Assembly: GCA_937921485.1 (NCBI GenBank)
Contig: CAKZSV010000059.1
Coordinates: forward strand, 1 to 42,733
Origin: an uncultured bacterium
GTDB lineage: Bacteria; Spirochaetota; UBA4802; JAGODF01
Direction of reading: 5' to 3'
Length of the DNA stretch: 42,733 nt
A model generated the notes under the pieces. The model did not search any database, was not told where the DNA came from, and saw only the letters and a program-made list of their open reading frames with translations. Below are positions 1 through 8,826 of the stretch, piece after piece (position 1 is the stretch's first letter; each line of letters starts with the position of its first letter). The translations under genes were made by a program, and so were the position numbers.

Positions 1-134
1 ATTCCTTATCGCGTTGTGATGACGATAAGATTATGTCCTGGTTAAGCTCCCCTTATAAAGGGTCGCATATAAATATATACAATAAATGTACTGACGGCAA
101 CTTTTTTTTCGATTTGCAATCGATTTTATACCGC

Positions 135-1121
135 TTACGCAAAACGCGCCTGTGCCTTTTTCAGGTGTTCTTGTGCTTCTTTGACCATGCGCTCCAGAAG
201 CTCTTTGACCGTGGGAATATCGCGAATGAGGCCGATGGATTGTCCCACCATCATCGGCGCGATGTCAACATTTCCTGTTGCCCAGGCTTCTGCAACGCGT
301 GTTCCGGAAATGAGGGGGATGAGATCCATAATGGAACACTTTTGCGCTTCAAGTTTGAGCACTTCTTCCACGGTTTTGTTTTTCAATGCGCGCCCCTGAA
401 GCCCAATCGATTTGCAGATGAGGGTGGTTTCGTGTTCCTGGCGCTTCACGATTTCCTGTTTGATGTTGTCGTGAATCGGACATTCCTTTGTGGCCATAAA
501 GCGGCTTGCCATCATCACGCCTTCGGCGCCGAGAGTGAGCGCGGCCGCCATGCTTCTTCCATCTGCGATGCCGCCGACGGTTACCACGGGAATGTTTACC
601 GATTCGACAATCCGGGGAGTGAGCACCATGGTGGTGACATCATCATTCAGCGGGTGACCGCCTTCTTCAATGCCTGCCGCATATATCCCGTCGTAGCCGA
701 CCTTTTCCGCGTGCACAGCATGGCGCACGGAACCCACTTTGTGAAAAAGCTTCACGCCCGCTTTTTTCAGCATCTCGATGTATTCCATCCCGCATGATTT
801 GTCGATGGGCGTGCCGGAAATCTCCATGCCAGCCACTTTTTCCTCAGCGCACACGCGAAGATACATTTTATGATGCTCCCCGGTCACATGCACTGATGGA
901 AGAATGGTGACATTGACCATGAATGGTTTTTCGGTGAGTTTTCTTGTTTTGCGAATCGCGCTTCTGAATTCTTCTTCGGTAGGGTAATTGGCTGCGGTGA
1001 TGTTGCCCAAACCTCCTGCATTTGAAATGGCAGCGCAGAACTCTTCCTTGCATATCCACATCATCGCGCCGCAGATAATTGGGTATTGTACGTTAAACAT
1101 TCGCGTGATGGCGGTATTCAT
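135..1121 (-). CDS. Nitronate monooxygenase / FabK-like NAD(P)H-dependent flavin oxidoreductase
   Basis: 328-residue TIM-barrel FMN enzyme of the nitronate monooxygenase (2-nitropropane dioxygenase)/FabK family. The start MNTAITRMFNVQYPIICGAM and the phosphate-binding stretch GGIADGRSMAAALTLGAEGV near residue 185 are typical. The EEGGH segment in the middle matches the active-site His loop of the family. Members oxidise alkyl nitronates or reduce enoyl-ACP; the sequence alone does not decide which, and the absence of fatty-acid genes nearby gives FabK no support. AGGAGG stands 5 bases before the ATG at 1121. It is divergent from a TetR gene, and the two promoters share one palindrome, so it is probably the TetR target. 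The family is fairly certain, the substrate unknown. Confidence 0.85.
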   Translation of the reverse strand: MNTAITRMFNVQYPIICGAMMWICKEEFCAAISNAGGLGNITAANYPTEEEFRSAIRKTRKLTEKPFMVNVTILPSVHVTGEHHKMYLRVCAEEKVAGMEISGTPIDKSCGMEYIEMLKKAGVKLFHKVGSVRHAVHAEKVGYDGIYAAGIEEGGHPLNDDVTTMVLTPRIVESVNIPVVTVGGIADGRSMAAALTLGAEGVMMASRFMATKECPIHDNIKQEIVKRQEHETTLICKSIGLQGRALKNKTVEEVLKLEAQKCSIMDLIPLISGTRVAEAWATGNVDIAPMMVGQSIGLIRDIPTVKELLERMVKEAQEHLKKAQARFA

Positions 1122-1207
1122 ATAATCCTCCTGAATTTGGTATAAGAAATCCGATTACGACTTGACGAAGATGGTGAAAATTACGTGAAGCCGTACGGTA
1201 AATATGC

Positions 1208-1241
1208 TTGACATTAAAACATAACACTGTTATGTTGTCAA
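1208..1241. promoter_or_regulatory. Face-to-face divergent promoters sharing one TetR operator
   Basis: On the plus strand TTGACA (1208-1213) and TATGTT (1231-1236) are 17 bases apart. On the minus strand TTGACA (1241-1236) and TTTAAT (1218-1213) are also 17 bases apart. The 8-bp arms AACATAAC and GTTATGTT (1218-1225, 1229-1236) with a 3-bp centre lie between the plus -35 and the end of its -10. They cover the spacer of both promoters. A TetR dimer bound here would block both transcripts, fitting autoregulation plus control of the flavoenzyme. The boxes and palindrome are seen; the regulation is inferred. Confidence 0.75.
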
Positions 1242-1288
1242 CGAGAATTATAATGCCGTTATTATTTATCGGAGAATGCCTTCCGGCA

Positions 1289-1876
1289 ATGCGCAAGAAC
1301 AATAGAGAAAAAATACTCCAGACAGCGCGAAAGCTTCTTCCGCGCTACGGCTACAATGGAATATCAATACGGGACATTGCCAGAAGCGCGAAGCTCACCA
1401 CAGGAGCGATTTATTTTCATTTTAAAAATAAAAAGGAAATTTACAGAACCATCTGCAATGAAGCGATTGACCTTCTTTTAAAAAAATTCAAGGAAGGCAT
1501 CGCAAAGCGCAAAACAGTGAACCAGAAGCTGATTTCTATTTATGATTCCTACCTTGAGTTTTACGAAAATCACCGCGACTATTATAATATTATTGTGGAA
1601 TACAGGGCAGACTATTCTGGCGAAGGAGATGGAGAAATTGCAGGAAAATTTCTGGAACTTGCCGGCATCACTGCCGAAACATTTTCAATCGGCATTTCAC
1701 AGGGAGCATTCAGGAATATCAACCCGGTGCTTCTATCGCTTTTTCTCGCAGCAATAACAGAAGGAATGATCCAGTACAAAAAGCTCGGTTTGTTCGAGGC
1801 GCTTGGCGTGAAAGATAAGGATTTCAGAAAATTTATGGCGGATGTAGTCGGCAGAGGCATTGAAAAACCGAAATAG
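1289..1876 (+). CDS. TetR/AcrR-family transcriptional regulator
   Basis: About 195 residues from MRKNNREKILQTARKLL. The N-terminal helix-turn-helix is clear (GYNGISIRDIARSAKLTTGAIYFHFKNKKEIY, about residues 20-52), with the family hallmark TTGAIYFHFKNK. The remaining two thirds form the helical ligand-binding and dimer domain. The 1289 ATG is chosen because homologous sequence begins there and GGAG (1271-1274) precedes it. The in-frame ATG at 1253 lies only about 10 bases past the predicted transcription start. It probably represses itself and the divergent flavoenzyme through the 1218-1236 palindrome. The ligand is unknown. Confidence 0.88.
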   Translation: MRKNNREKILQTARKLLPRYGYNGISIRDIARSAKLTTGAIYFHFKNKKEIYRTICNEAIDLLLKKFKEGIAKRKTVNQKLISIYDSYLEFYENHRDYYNIIVEYRADYSGEGDGEIAGKFLELAGITAETFSIGISQGAFRNINPVLLSLFLAAITEGMIQYKKLGLFEALGVKDKDFRKFMADVVGRGIEKPK

Positions 1877-1972
1877 CAGGAATGCAGCATGATTTAACTT
1901 TTTTGCGATTGAGTTTTTAATAATTTTTATCATTAAAGGTCTTTCAATTTTTTAACCAAAGGAGTACCGCGT

Positions 1973-3976
1973 ATGTTTCAGATGCTTTTCAGTCCCATCA
2001 CTATCAACAAAACCGAAATCAAGAACAGAATCGCCTATCCTTCCCTGGGCCTTCTGTATTCGTTCGACGGGAAGCTGAATGATAAATACCGAAATTTCTA
2101 CCGTGAACGCGCGCGCGGCGGTGCAGGAATCGTGACAGTGGGCCCTGTGGGGTTCGACTTTGTGGGAAGCGGGCCGGTAGCGCTTCAGCTTGGCAGCGAC
2201 GAAGCGATTGGTGATTTCAAGGTTCTGACGAAGATGGTTAAGGACGAAGGCGCGCGTGCATGGATTCAGCTTTTCCATGCGGGGGCGTATTCGTATTCAA
2301 AGCTCATGGGCGGAGAAGATCCGATCGCGCCTTCTGCCGTCTTTTCAAACTACAACAAGACCATGCCGCGCGAGATGACGATTGAAGATATTAAGAAAGT
2401 TCAGCAGAGTTTTGTCGATGCCGCCGCGCGCGCGAAAGAAGCGGGCTTTGACGGCGTTGAAATCATCGGCTCGGCCGGATATCTCATCACCCAGTTTCTT
2501 TCTCCGCTGACCAACAAGCGCACCGATGAGTACGGCGGAAGCTTCGAAAACCGCACGCGTTTCCCGCGCGAAATAATCGAAATGATGCGAAAACGCCTTG
2601 GCCCCGATTATCCTATTTCAATTCGCATGGCGGGCAATGATTTTGTCCCGGGCAGCAACACCGATGAAGACGCGCGCGCGATTGCGAAAGTCTATGAGAA
2701 AGCGGGTGTGAATCTCATCAATGTGACCGGCGGGTGGCATGAGTCGCGCGTTCCGCAGCTTCCCATGGAGCTTCCCCGCGCGGTGTATGCGTATTTAGCT
2801 TTGAACATCAAACAGGCGGTGAATGTGCCGGTGATTGCATCGAACAGAATTTCCGATCCGTATCTTGCCGAGCAGCTTTTAAAAGACGGCATTGCGGACA
2901 TGGTGAATCTCGGACGTGTGCTCATTGCCGATCCGTACTGGCCGGAAAAAGCGAAAAGCGGTCGGGTTGATGAAATTACCCCCTGTATTGCCTGTTCGCA
3001 GGGGTGCACCGACCAGCTTTTCAGCGCGAAGCCGGTGTTTTGCCTTGCGAATCCCCGCGCGGGCTATGAGGGTGAACGTGTGGTGAAAAAGACAAATTCT
3101 CCGAAAAAGGTCATGGTTATCGGCGCGGGGCCGGGAGGATTGGAAGCGGCCATCACCGCCGCCGAGGCAGGACATCATGTGGAACTCTACGAAAAGTCGA
3201 ATGATATCGGCGGTCAGCTCTGGATTGCTTCAACTCCGCCGCATAAGGGTGAACTCATGGAACTCATACGCTACTTCGATGCCATGATTGAGAAATACGA
3301 CATCGATCTGTATCTTGAAACCGAGGTGACGGAAGATCTCATAAAAGAAGTGCAGCCGGATTTCATCATCGCGGCTGAAGGGGCAGAGCCGCTCGTACCG
3401 CCGATTGACGGTATCGGTGATCCAAAGGTGGTGAGTGCCTGGGAAGTGCTTGGAAACGATCCTCCGCTGGGAAGAAAAATTGCGGTTATTGGCGGCGGCG
3501 CGGTGGGCCTTGAAACAGCGGAGTTTCTGGCCACGAAGGGCACCATCTCTCCCGAAGCGCTTTATTTCCTTTTCCGCTACGAGGCCGAGAGCGTGGAACG
3601 ATTGAGGGAACTTGTTTTCAGAGGCACCAAGGAGGTGACGGTGTTCGAGATGCTCCCAAAAGTCGGCAAGGGCGTTGGCAAATCCACCAAGTGGGTGCTC
3701 ATGGGAAATATCGAGCGGCTCAATGTGAATGTGATTACAAATGCAAAGGTTATTTCCGTGAGGGATGCGCGCGTGCAATATGAAATCAACGGCAAAAGGG
3801 AAGAGATGCAGTTCGACAGCGTGGTGAATGCCGTGGGCTCCCGTTCGGTTAAAAAGATTGCCTCGAAGCTCGATGGTCTGGGCATCCCGTATAAAATCAT
3901 TGGCGACAGTGTGCGCCCCGCGCAGATCAACGATGCGATTCATGAAGGATTTCTGGCAGCGCTTGAAATTAAATAG
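1973..3976 (+). CDS. OYE-type FMN / 4Fe-4S / FAD oxidoreductase (2,4-dienoyl-CoA or enoate reductase family)
   Basis: 667 residues. An N-terminal old yellow enzyme TIM barrel (about 1-335) is followed by the 4Fe-4S cysteines C338, C341, C345 and C357. Then come FAD (GAGPGG, 384-389) and NAD(P)H (GGGAVG, 507-512) dinucleotide folds. The order is that of FadH, 2-enoate reductase, trimethylamine dehydrogenase and 2-naphthoyl-CoA reductase. It has an extra segment of about 27 residues right after the second Rossmann motif (about 523-549, from ATKGTISPEALYF). From memory this resembles the naphthoyl-CoA-reductase/BaiCD side of the family rather than E. coli FadH. AAAGGAG precedes the ATG at 1973. 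It probably reduces an activated C=C bond; the substrate is unknown. It lies directly after tetR in the same direction, 96 bases away. Confidence 0.85.
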   Translation: MFQMLFSPITINKTEIKNRIAYPSLGLLYSFDGKLNDKYRNFYRERARGGAGIVTVGPVGFDFVGSGPVALQLGSDEAIGDFKVLTKMVKDEGARAWIQLFHAGAYSYSKLMGGEDPIAPSAVFSNYNKTMPREMTIEDIKKVQQSFVDAAARAKEAGFDGVEIIGSAGYLITQFLSPLTNKRTDEYGGSFENRTRFPREIIEMMRKRLGPDYPISIRMAGNDFVPGSNTDEDARAIAKVYEKAGVNLINVTGGWHESRVPQLPMELPRAVYAYLALNIKQAVNVPVIASNRISDPYLAEQLLKDGIADMVNLGRVLIADPYWPEKAKSGRVDEITPCIACSQGCTDQLFSAKPVFCLANPRAGYEGERVVKKTNSPKKVMVIGAGPGGLEAAITAAEAGHHVELYEKSNDIGGQLWIASTPPHKGELMELIRYFDAMIEKYDIDLYLETEVTEDLIKEVQPDFIIAAEGAEPLVPPIDGIGDPKVVSAWEVLGNDPPLGRKIAVIGGGAVGLETAEFLATKGTISPEALYFLFRYEAESVERLRELVFRGTKEVTVFEMLPKVGKGVGKSTKWVLMGNIERLNVNVITNAKVISVRDARVQYEINGKREEMQFDSVVNAVGSRSVKKIASKLDGLGIPYKIIGDSVRPAQINDAIHEGFLAALEIK

Positions 3977-4681
3977 CTACAGACTTTTCTTTTTTTCTTC
4001 AAGCATTATTTCAGCGTCGGATTTACGCGCGTAGCGCGGAAGTACGGCGCTGAAATCCCGGTACCTTTCCGGTTCTTTTGCAAAACGTGCTTCTGCATGG
4101 GTGCACGCAGGGATTCCGGAAGGCATGAAATTCCGGATGATGGTGCTTTCGGGAGCTTTCTCACGTATGTCGTTTTCAAAGCGTTCGATTCCCTCTCCAA
4201 TGCAGATGAGCGTGCTCTTGCCGTCAAAGGCGGAAAGAATATCCGACATATAATAATCGCCGGGCGGGACTATTGGTACAATATCCTCATCATCAGCTTT
4301 TCTGTAGAGCGCTCCGAAGGCGCGGCCTTTCTTCGCATCGAATGCCGCAAGCACTGCATTGCCCGGGCCTGCGCCAGCAGCCAGTGCCCACAGAAGCGGG
4401 CTTTCGATGCCGATAAGCGGCACATCGAGCACCTGCGCAAGCATACGCGCCGATGCGACAGCGATGCGGACGCCGGTAAATGAACCGGGACCTGTGCCGA
4501 CGCCGATGAGTTCAATATCCTGCATGGCAATACCCGCTCCTTTCAGTGCCTCATCGATTCTTTCAAAAAGGGTCACGGAATGTGAAATATCCACCCGCGA
4601 GGTGAGGTCATAGAACTTTTCTTTTGTCTTTATTGTGACAATCTCGATGCGCGTCGCGGTGTCAAGTATCAGAACGTTCAA
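3977..4681 (-). CDS. tsaB: tRNA threonylcarbamoyladenosine biosynthesis protein TsaB
   Basis: 234 residues of the ASKHA-fold TsaB family, partner of TsaD and TsaE in making the t6A37 modification of ANN-decoding tRNAs. The N-terminal ILDTAT strand and the signature GVGTGPGSFTGVRIA (about residues 60-74) are diagnostic. The start codon is TTG (4681-4679), preceded by GGAGG with 7 bases of spacing, inside the end of tsaE. The two genes overlap by 20 bases, so translation is probably coupled. Its stop immediately meets the stop of the convergent OYE-type gene at 3976. tsaD is not in the window. Confidence 0.93.
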   Translation of the reverse strand: MNVLILDTATRIEIVTIKTKEKFYDLTSRVDISHSVTLFERIDEALKGAGIAMQDIELIGVGTGPGSFTGVRIAVASARMLAQVLDVPLIGIESPLLWALAAGAGPGNAVLAAFDAKKGRAFGALYRKADDEDIVPIVPPGDYYMSDILSAFDGKSTLICIGEGIERFENDIREKAPESTIIRNFMPSGIPACTHAEARFAKEPERYRDFSAVLPRYARKSDAEIMLEEKKKSL

Positions 4682-5093
4682 TCAGGATCCTCCGGGTGGT
4701 TTCATCGAGGTATTCAAGCGTGATATGCGTGGCGTGCGCAGGAAGCCTGATCTTTGCACGTTCCGCCCATTCAATCACCGACACGCCATCGCCTTCCCAG
4801 TATTCCTCAAAAAAAAGATTGTCGAGTTCGTGGAGATCGTTGATGCGATACAGATCGAAATGATAGAGGGGAAGATTTCCTTCATATACTTCCAGAAGGG
4901 TGAATGTGGGACTGGTGATATCGTCTGTGATGCCCATACCGCACGCGATTCCCTTTGCGATCACAGTTTTTCCGCTGCCAAGCTCTCCTGAAAGCGCGAA
5001 CACGTCGCCTGGGCGTGCGTTTTTTCCAAGTGCCCTTCCCGCGTCGAATGTTTCATCGGCGCTTTTTGAAATAATTTCCTCGACAACAGGCAT
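4662..5093 (-). CDS. tsaE: tRNA threonylcarbamoyladenosine biosynthesis ATPase TsaE
   Basis: 143 residues, the usual size for TsaE (formerly YjeE). A P-loop SGELGSGKT lies at residues 35-43. The family motifs SPTFTLLEVYEG, HFDLYRI and VIEWAE follow in order. The protein binds TsaB-TsaD and uses ATP hydrolysis to reset the t6A-synthesising complex. It is the first gene of a two-gene tsaE-tsaB unit and diverges from the kinase gene at 5220. Confidence 0.93.
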   Translation of the reverse strand: MPVVEEIISKSADETFDAGRALGKNARPGDVFALSGELGSGKTVIAKGIACGMGITDDITSPTFTLLEVYEGNLPLYHFDLYRINDLHELDNLFFEEYWEGDGVSVIEWAERAKIRLPAHATHITLEYLDETTRRILIERSDT

Positions 5094-5219
5094 AATTTTA
5101 TGTACATTAAAATAAAGTATGATACAGTCTTCAGTTGTGTATAATCTTCGCAGCGCTTATGATAGGGATGAAGTGATTTCTGTAAATAAAAAAATGATTC
5201 CGGTATGCGGGGCGATATA

Positions 5220-8117
5220 ATGACGGATGTGATGATGAAAAATAAAAAATTTGTGTTTGTTCTCTTCTTGGTTATTACATTTCTCACAGCCGTAGCAGTA
5301 TTTTTAGTACATCGATATTTGCTTTTACCGCTTGCGGGTGCTGGAGTGCTTGCCGATTCCGGAAGGCTCATCTGGACACATCTTGGCATCGTCGGGGCAA
5401 TATTAGGGATCATCCTTTCAGTGTATTTTGTTTTCCTTTTTCGATATCGCAGGCTGGAAAAGATAAGCGAGGGCAATAGACGATTTCGAATTCTTTTTGA
5501 AAATTCACGTGATGCCATATTCATCCGGTCGATTGACGGGATTTTTATTGATGTCAACGATGCCATGCTTTCGCTTTTCGGCTATACGCGCAATGAAATG
5601 ATCGGCATGTCAGTGGATGAGATATATGTCGATACACAGGATCGCAAATATATCGAAGAGCAAATACGCGCACATGGATATGCGCGAAATGTTGCAATAA
5701 ACCTTAAAAAGAAAAATGGCAGTAGTATTCATTGCCTGGTTAACGTGCAGGCCTGGAAAAGCGCGGATGGCAAGCTCGTAGGCATTGAAGGTATTATCCG
5801 TGATGTCACTGAAGAGCAGAAGCTGAAAGAAGAACTTCGCGCAAGCGAAGAGCGCTACCGCATGATTTTTGAACATGCGCCTATCGGAATTTTCCATTTC
5901 GACAATAAGGGCGTAATTATTGATTGCAATCAAAAATTCGTCGATATCATCGGCTCAAACCGTCAGGTGCTTGTTGGCCTCGATATGCCCGCGCGGCTGC
6001 AGGATAAAAAAATGCTCGAACAGATACTGCTTACCCTGGAAGGGAAAACGGGATTCTACGAAGGTCGCTATCGCTCCATCACCGCCAACAAAGAAACACC
6101 AGTGCGTGTGCTTACTACGGGCATTAAGTCCGGTTCGGGTGAGATTTTGGGCGCAATCGGCATTGTTGAAGATCTCACCGAAAGCATGGCATACAGAGAA
6201 GAGGGGAGAAAATCAGAAGAGCGTTTTCGCGCGGTCTTTGAAGGAGCGCCGCTGGGGGTGGTGCTCACCACATTGAGAGGTGAAATTGTTGAGGTTAATA
6301 AGGCCTTTGAGGAACTCACAGGCTACAATGCGGCGCAATTGCGGGGAATGAAGGTAGAGCGAATTACCTTTCCCGACGATTTTTCAGAAGAGAAAGAGAT
6401 AATCGCTGATCTGGTGCAGGGCCTCATCAATCGTGCCCAGATTGTGAAGCGCTATGTGAAAATGAACGGAGAGATAGTGTGGGTGAGGCTTACTGCATCA
6501 ATTTTACATGACCGCGATGGAAATGCGGAATATGTTCTTGGCCTTGTCGAAAATATTACCGAGCGAAAGAAAGCTCGGGAAGAGCTTCAGCGAGAAAAAG
6601 AACGTCTGGCGGTGACGCTTGCGAGCATTGGTGACGGCGTCATCACCACCGATACAGAAGGGAAAGTTGTGCTCATCAACCGGGTGGCTGAAGATCTCAC
6701 AGGATGGAAATCCCATGAAGCTTTCGGAAAGCAGTTGGAAGAAATATTTGTTATTGTCAATGAGCGAACAAGAATGCCCTGCGAGAACCCTGTAAAAAAA
6801 GTCATTGAAAGCGGCAAAGTGGTAGGTCTGGCGAACCATACGGTACTTGTCGCAAGAGATGGCACCGAAAGGCTTATAGCCGACAGCGGTGCACCGATAC
6901 AGGACGAATTGGGTAATGTGAGGGGTGTGGTTCTTGTGTTCCGGGATGTGACTGAGGCCGCAAAAATCGAAGAAGAACTTCGGAAAGCACAAAAGCTCGA
7001 ATCCATCGGCACGCTGGCGGGAGGAATCGCGCACGATTTCAATAATATTCTCACTTCCATCATGGGCAGTATTTCGCTTTTAAAGATGAAAATAGATAAA
7101 GAAAGCGATCTGCATGGCTATTTGGTGGATGCTGAGCATGCGGCACGACAGGCGAGGGAGCTCACCCAGCAGCTTTTAACATTTTCCCGGGGGGGCGCTC
7201 CTGTAAAAAAGACGGTGCAGCTTTCGGGCCTTCTGCAAGATATTTGCAGTTTCTCCACGCGGGGTTCGAATGTGAAGTGCGAATATGAAATCGCAGGAGA
7301 TTTATGGCCCGTTGATGTGGATATGGGGCAATTCAGCCAGGTTATCAATAATATTCTCATCAATGCAATCCAGGCAATGCCCGGAGGAGGAAACATACAG
7401 GTTGCAGCAGAAAACCATGTGCTTGATAAAGCGGACATTGATTCGTTTACGCACGAAAAGCTGCCGCCTGGGCGCTACGTGAAAATACGGATTACCGATC
7501 GGGGGATGGGAATTGCGCCTGAAGTTTTGCCAAAAATTTTTGATCCCTATTTTACGACGAAGGAGAAGGGAAGCGGGCTCGGGCTTGCTATTGCGTACTC
7601 TGTCATTAAAAGGCATGACGGCATAATTGATGTCAAGTCAAAACCTGAGGAAGGAACATGCTTTTCTATTTACCTTCCGGCATCATCTTCTTCCACTGTG
7701 GATATCTTCGATTCAAAAGTGAAGGTATCCAGGGGGCAGGGCAAAATCCTCTTAATGGACGATGATGAAAACATTCTTCGCGTGACTAAAAAGATGCTTG
7801 TTCAGCTCGGCTATTCTGTTGAACTGGCAAGAAACGGCGATGAAGCTATAGCGATGTATATACAAGCAAAAAGCGAAGGGAAGCCGTTTGACGTGGTCAT
7901 CATGGATCTCACGATCCCCGGGGGGATGGGCGGCAGGGAATGTGCCATGAAACTTAAAGAAATAGATCCACATGTGAAAGCGCTTGTTTCGAGCGGGTAT
8001 TCTAATGACCCGGTGATGTCGGATTTTGCACGCTTTGGTTTCAAAGGTATCCTCATGAAGCCGTACCGCATAGAAGATTTGAGTACAATATTGAATAGAG
8101 TGCTGAATCAGCACTAA
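5220..8117 (+). CDS. Membrane hybrid histidine kinase with four PAS domains and C-terminal receiver
   Basis: About 965 residues. Two membrane segments (about 10-33 and 52-75) enclose a short extracytoplasmic loop with no recognisable sensor domain. Four PAS modules follow (roughly 90-205, 210-330, 335-455, 458-580). The HisKA domain has phospho-acceptor H605 in GGIAHDFNNIL. The HATPase has N-box INNILINAIQAMP and G-boxes DRGMGIA and GSGLGLAIAYS. A receiver carries phospho-acceptor D896 in VIMDLTIPGG. The ATG at 5220 is preferred over 5205 because GGGG stands 7 bases before it. No dedicated response regulator or output gene is adjacent, so the signal may be handed to a distant partner. The domains are certain; the signal is unknown. 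Confidence 0.93.
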   Translation: MTDVMMKNKKFVFVLFLVITFLTAVAVFLVHRYLLLPLAGAGVLADSGRLIWTHLGIVGAILGIILSVYFVFLFRYRRLEKISEGNRRFRILFENSRDAIFIRSIDGIFIDVNDAMLSLFGYTRNEMIGMSVDEIYVDTQDRKYIEEQIRAHGYARNVAINLKKKNGSSIHCLVNVQAWKSADGKLVGIEGIIRDVTEEQKLKEELRASEERYRMIFEHAPIGIFHFDNKGVIIDCNQKFVDIIGSNRQVLVGLDMPARLQDKKMLEQILLTLEGKTGFYEGRYRSITANKETPVRVLTTGIKSGSGEILGAIGIVEDLTESMAYREEGRKSEERFRAVFEGAPLGVVLTTLRGEIVEVNKAFEELTGYNAAQLRGMKVERITFPDDFSEEKEIIADLVQGLINRAQIVKRYVKMNGEIVWVRLTASILHDRDGNAEYVLGLVENITERKKAREELQREKERLAVTLASIGDGVITTDTEGKVVLINRVAEDLTGWKSHEAFGKQLEEIFVIVNERTRMPCENPVKKVIESGKVVGLANHTVLVARDGTERLIADSGAPIQDELGNVRGVVLVFRDVTEAAKIEEELRKAQKLESIGTLAGGIAHDFNNILTSIMGSISLLKMKIDKESDLHGYLVDAEHAARQARELTQQLLTFSRGGAPVKKTVQLSGLLQDICSFSTRGSNVKCEYEIAGDLWPVDVDMGQFSQVINNILINAIQAMPGGGNIQVAAENHVLDKADIDSFTHEKLPPGRYVKIRITDRGMGIAPEVLPKIFDPYFTTKEKGSGLGLAIAYSVIKRHDGIIDVKSKPEEGTCFSIYLPASSSSTVDIFDSKVKVSRGQGKILLMDDDENILRVTKKMLVQLGYSVELARNGDEAIAMYIQAKSEGKPFDVVIMDLTIPGGMGGRECAMKLKEIDPHVKALVSSGYSNDPVMSDFARFGFKGILMKPYRIEDLSTILNRVLNQH

Positions 8118-8141
8118 AAAAAACGTTTTCAAAAAAAAATA

Positions 8142-8171
8142 TTTACAATTCCGCTATTTGCATCGTATTAA
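8142..8171 (+). promoter_or_regulatory. Sigma-70-like promoter of the first DUF1564-like gene
   Basis: TTTACA (8142-8147) and TATTAA (8166-8171) are 18 bases apart. The stretch TATTTGCATCGTATTAATA (8155-8173) is identical to the one before the paralogous gene at 31595. This conservation in non-coding DNA supports a functional promoter or regulator site. Confidence 0.65.
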
Positions 8172-8212
8172 TAAATAGAAGCACGAATTTGTATGAAAAG
8201 GAGACTATTGCC

Positions 8213-8695
8213 ATGAATATCCGCACCACCTATGTTATGCGCACAGAAGTGCTGCAGCTTCTTTCAAAGGCACAAGAAAGGACGAAGTTATCCATGGAAG
8301 CGCTTCTCTCCCATGTGATGCGAAAAATGCGTAAACATCATAAAGATTACCTTCAGGATGATGGGCGCATCCAGTACCAAAAACGACACGATGCGACGAC
8401 AAAATTGCCCATAAAGAAAGTACGCGTGAAAGTAACGTTTCTTGAAAGTGAATATAATTTCTTTCAGGAGATGCGGTATTTTTTCAGGCGGTCGATTTCG
8501 CTGGTGATGGCCATTGCGGTGTTTCGATACCTTGATGAAGTACTTGATGAAATTCTGAATATCGATAACGACAACCTGCACGAGTATTTTTATCCATATG
8601 AAAACCGTGCAAAATTCATAAAATGTATAGAAAACGTGCCTACGTTTAAGATTTGGTGGGGAATGCCCTGGACACTGGAGCTATTATTTACATAA
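8213..8695 (+). CDS. DUF1564-like protein, paralogue of the gene at 31595
   Basis: 160 residues from MNIRTTYVMRTEVLQLL; AAAGGAG (8197-8203) lies 9 bases before the ATG. The middle (YQKRHDATTKLPIKKVRVKV, then a helix-rich RRSISLVMAIAVFRYLDEV) and the tail ENVPTFKIWWGMPWTLELLF follow the layout of the DUF1564 family as I remember it from Leptospira: YQK, a basic V-R-V strand, an S-x-x helix, then VPTF and a Trp-Leu-x-Leu end. The basic strand followed by two helices would also suit a ribbon-helix-helix DNA binder, but no function is established. By eye about four fifths of positions match the second copy. No transposase or terminal repeats flank it. It is monocistronic. Confidence 0.75.
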   Translation: MNIRTTYVMRTEVLQLLSKAQERTKLSMEALLSHVMRKMRKHHKDYLQDDGRIQYQKRHDATTKLPIKKVRVKVTFLESEYNFFQEMRYFFRRSISLVMAIAVFRYLDEVLDEILNIDNDNLHEYFYPYENRAKFIKCIENVPTFKIWWGMPWTLELLFT

Positions 8696-8811
8696 AAAAT
8701 CCACTCATTTGCAATTATCACACCTCAACAATCTCACATCTCAGAAGATGTCCGACCGAAGTATGCTTTTTTTAAAAAAAAGTTTTTGATTTTTCCATCA
8801 AAGAATAATTG

Positions 8812-8820
8812 TGCTATATT
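8812..8820 (+). promoter_or_regulatory. Extended -10 element placed for a leaderless ygiQ transcript
   Basis: TGCTATATT (8812-8820) is a TGn-extended -10. It ends 6 bases before the ygiQ ATG at 8827, so transcription would begin at or next to the start codon. No Shine-Dalgarno sequence is present. A small inverted repeat TTTGAT/ATCAAA lies just upstream. Confidence 0.5.
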
Positions 8821-8826
8821 TTGATC

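Noticed and set aside
102..135. Small stem CGATT-TGC-AATCG with a T run near the left edge as terminator of the flavoenzyme gene
   Set aside because: On the minus strand, which carries that gene, the stem is followed by A, not T, so the polarity is wrong for it.
33..797. 254-codon plus-strand frame at the left edge
   Set aside because: Antisense to the nitronate monooxygenase-like gene, with Cys/His/Phe-rich composition typical of a shadow.
8118..8826. DUF1564-like gene as an insertion sequence
   Set aside because: No terminal inverted repeats, target-site duplication or transposase motif were found. The similarity to the other copy stops with promoter and gene.
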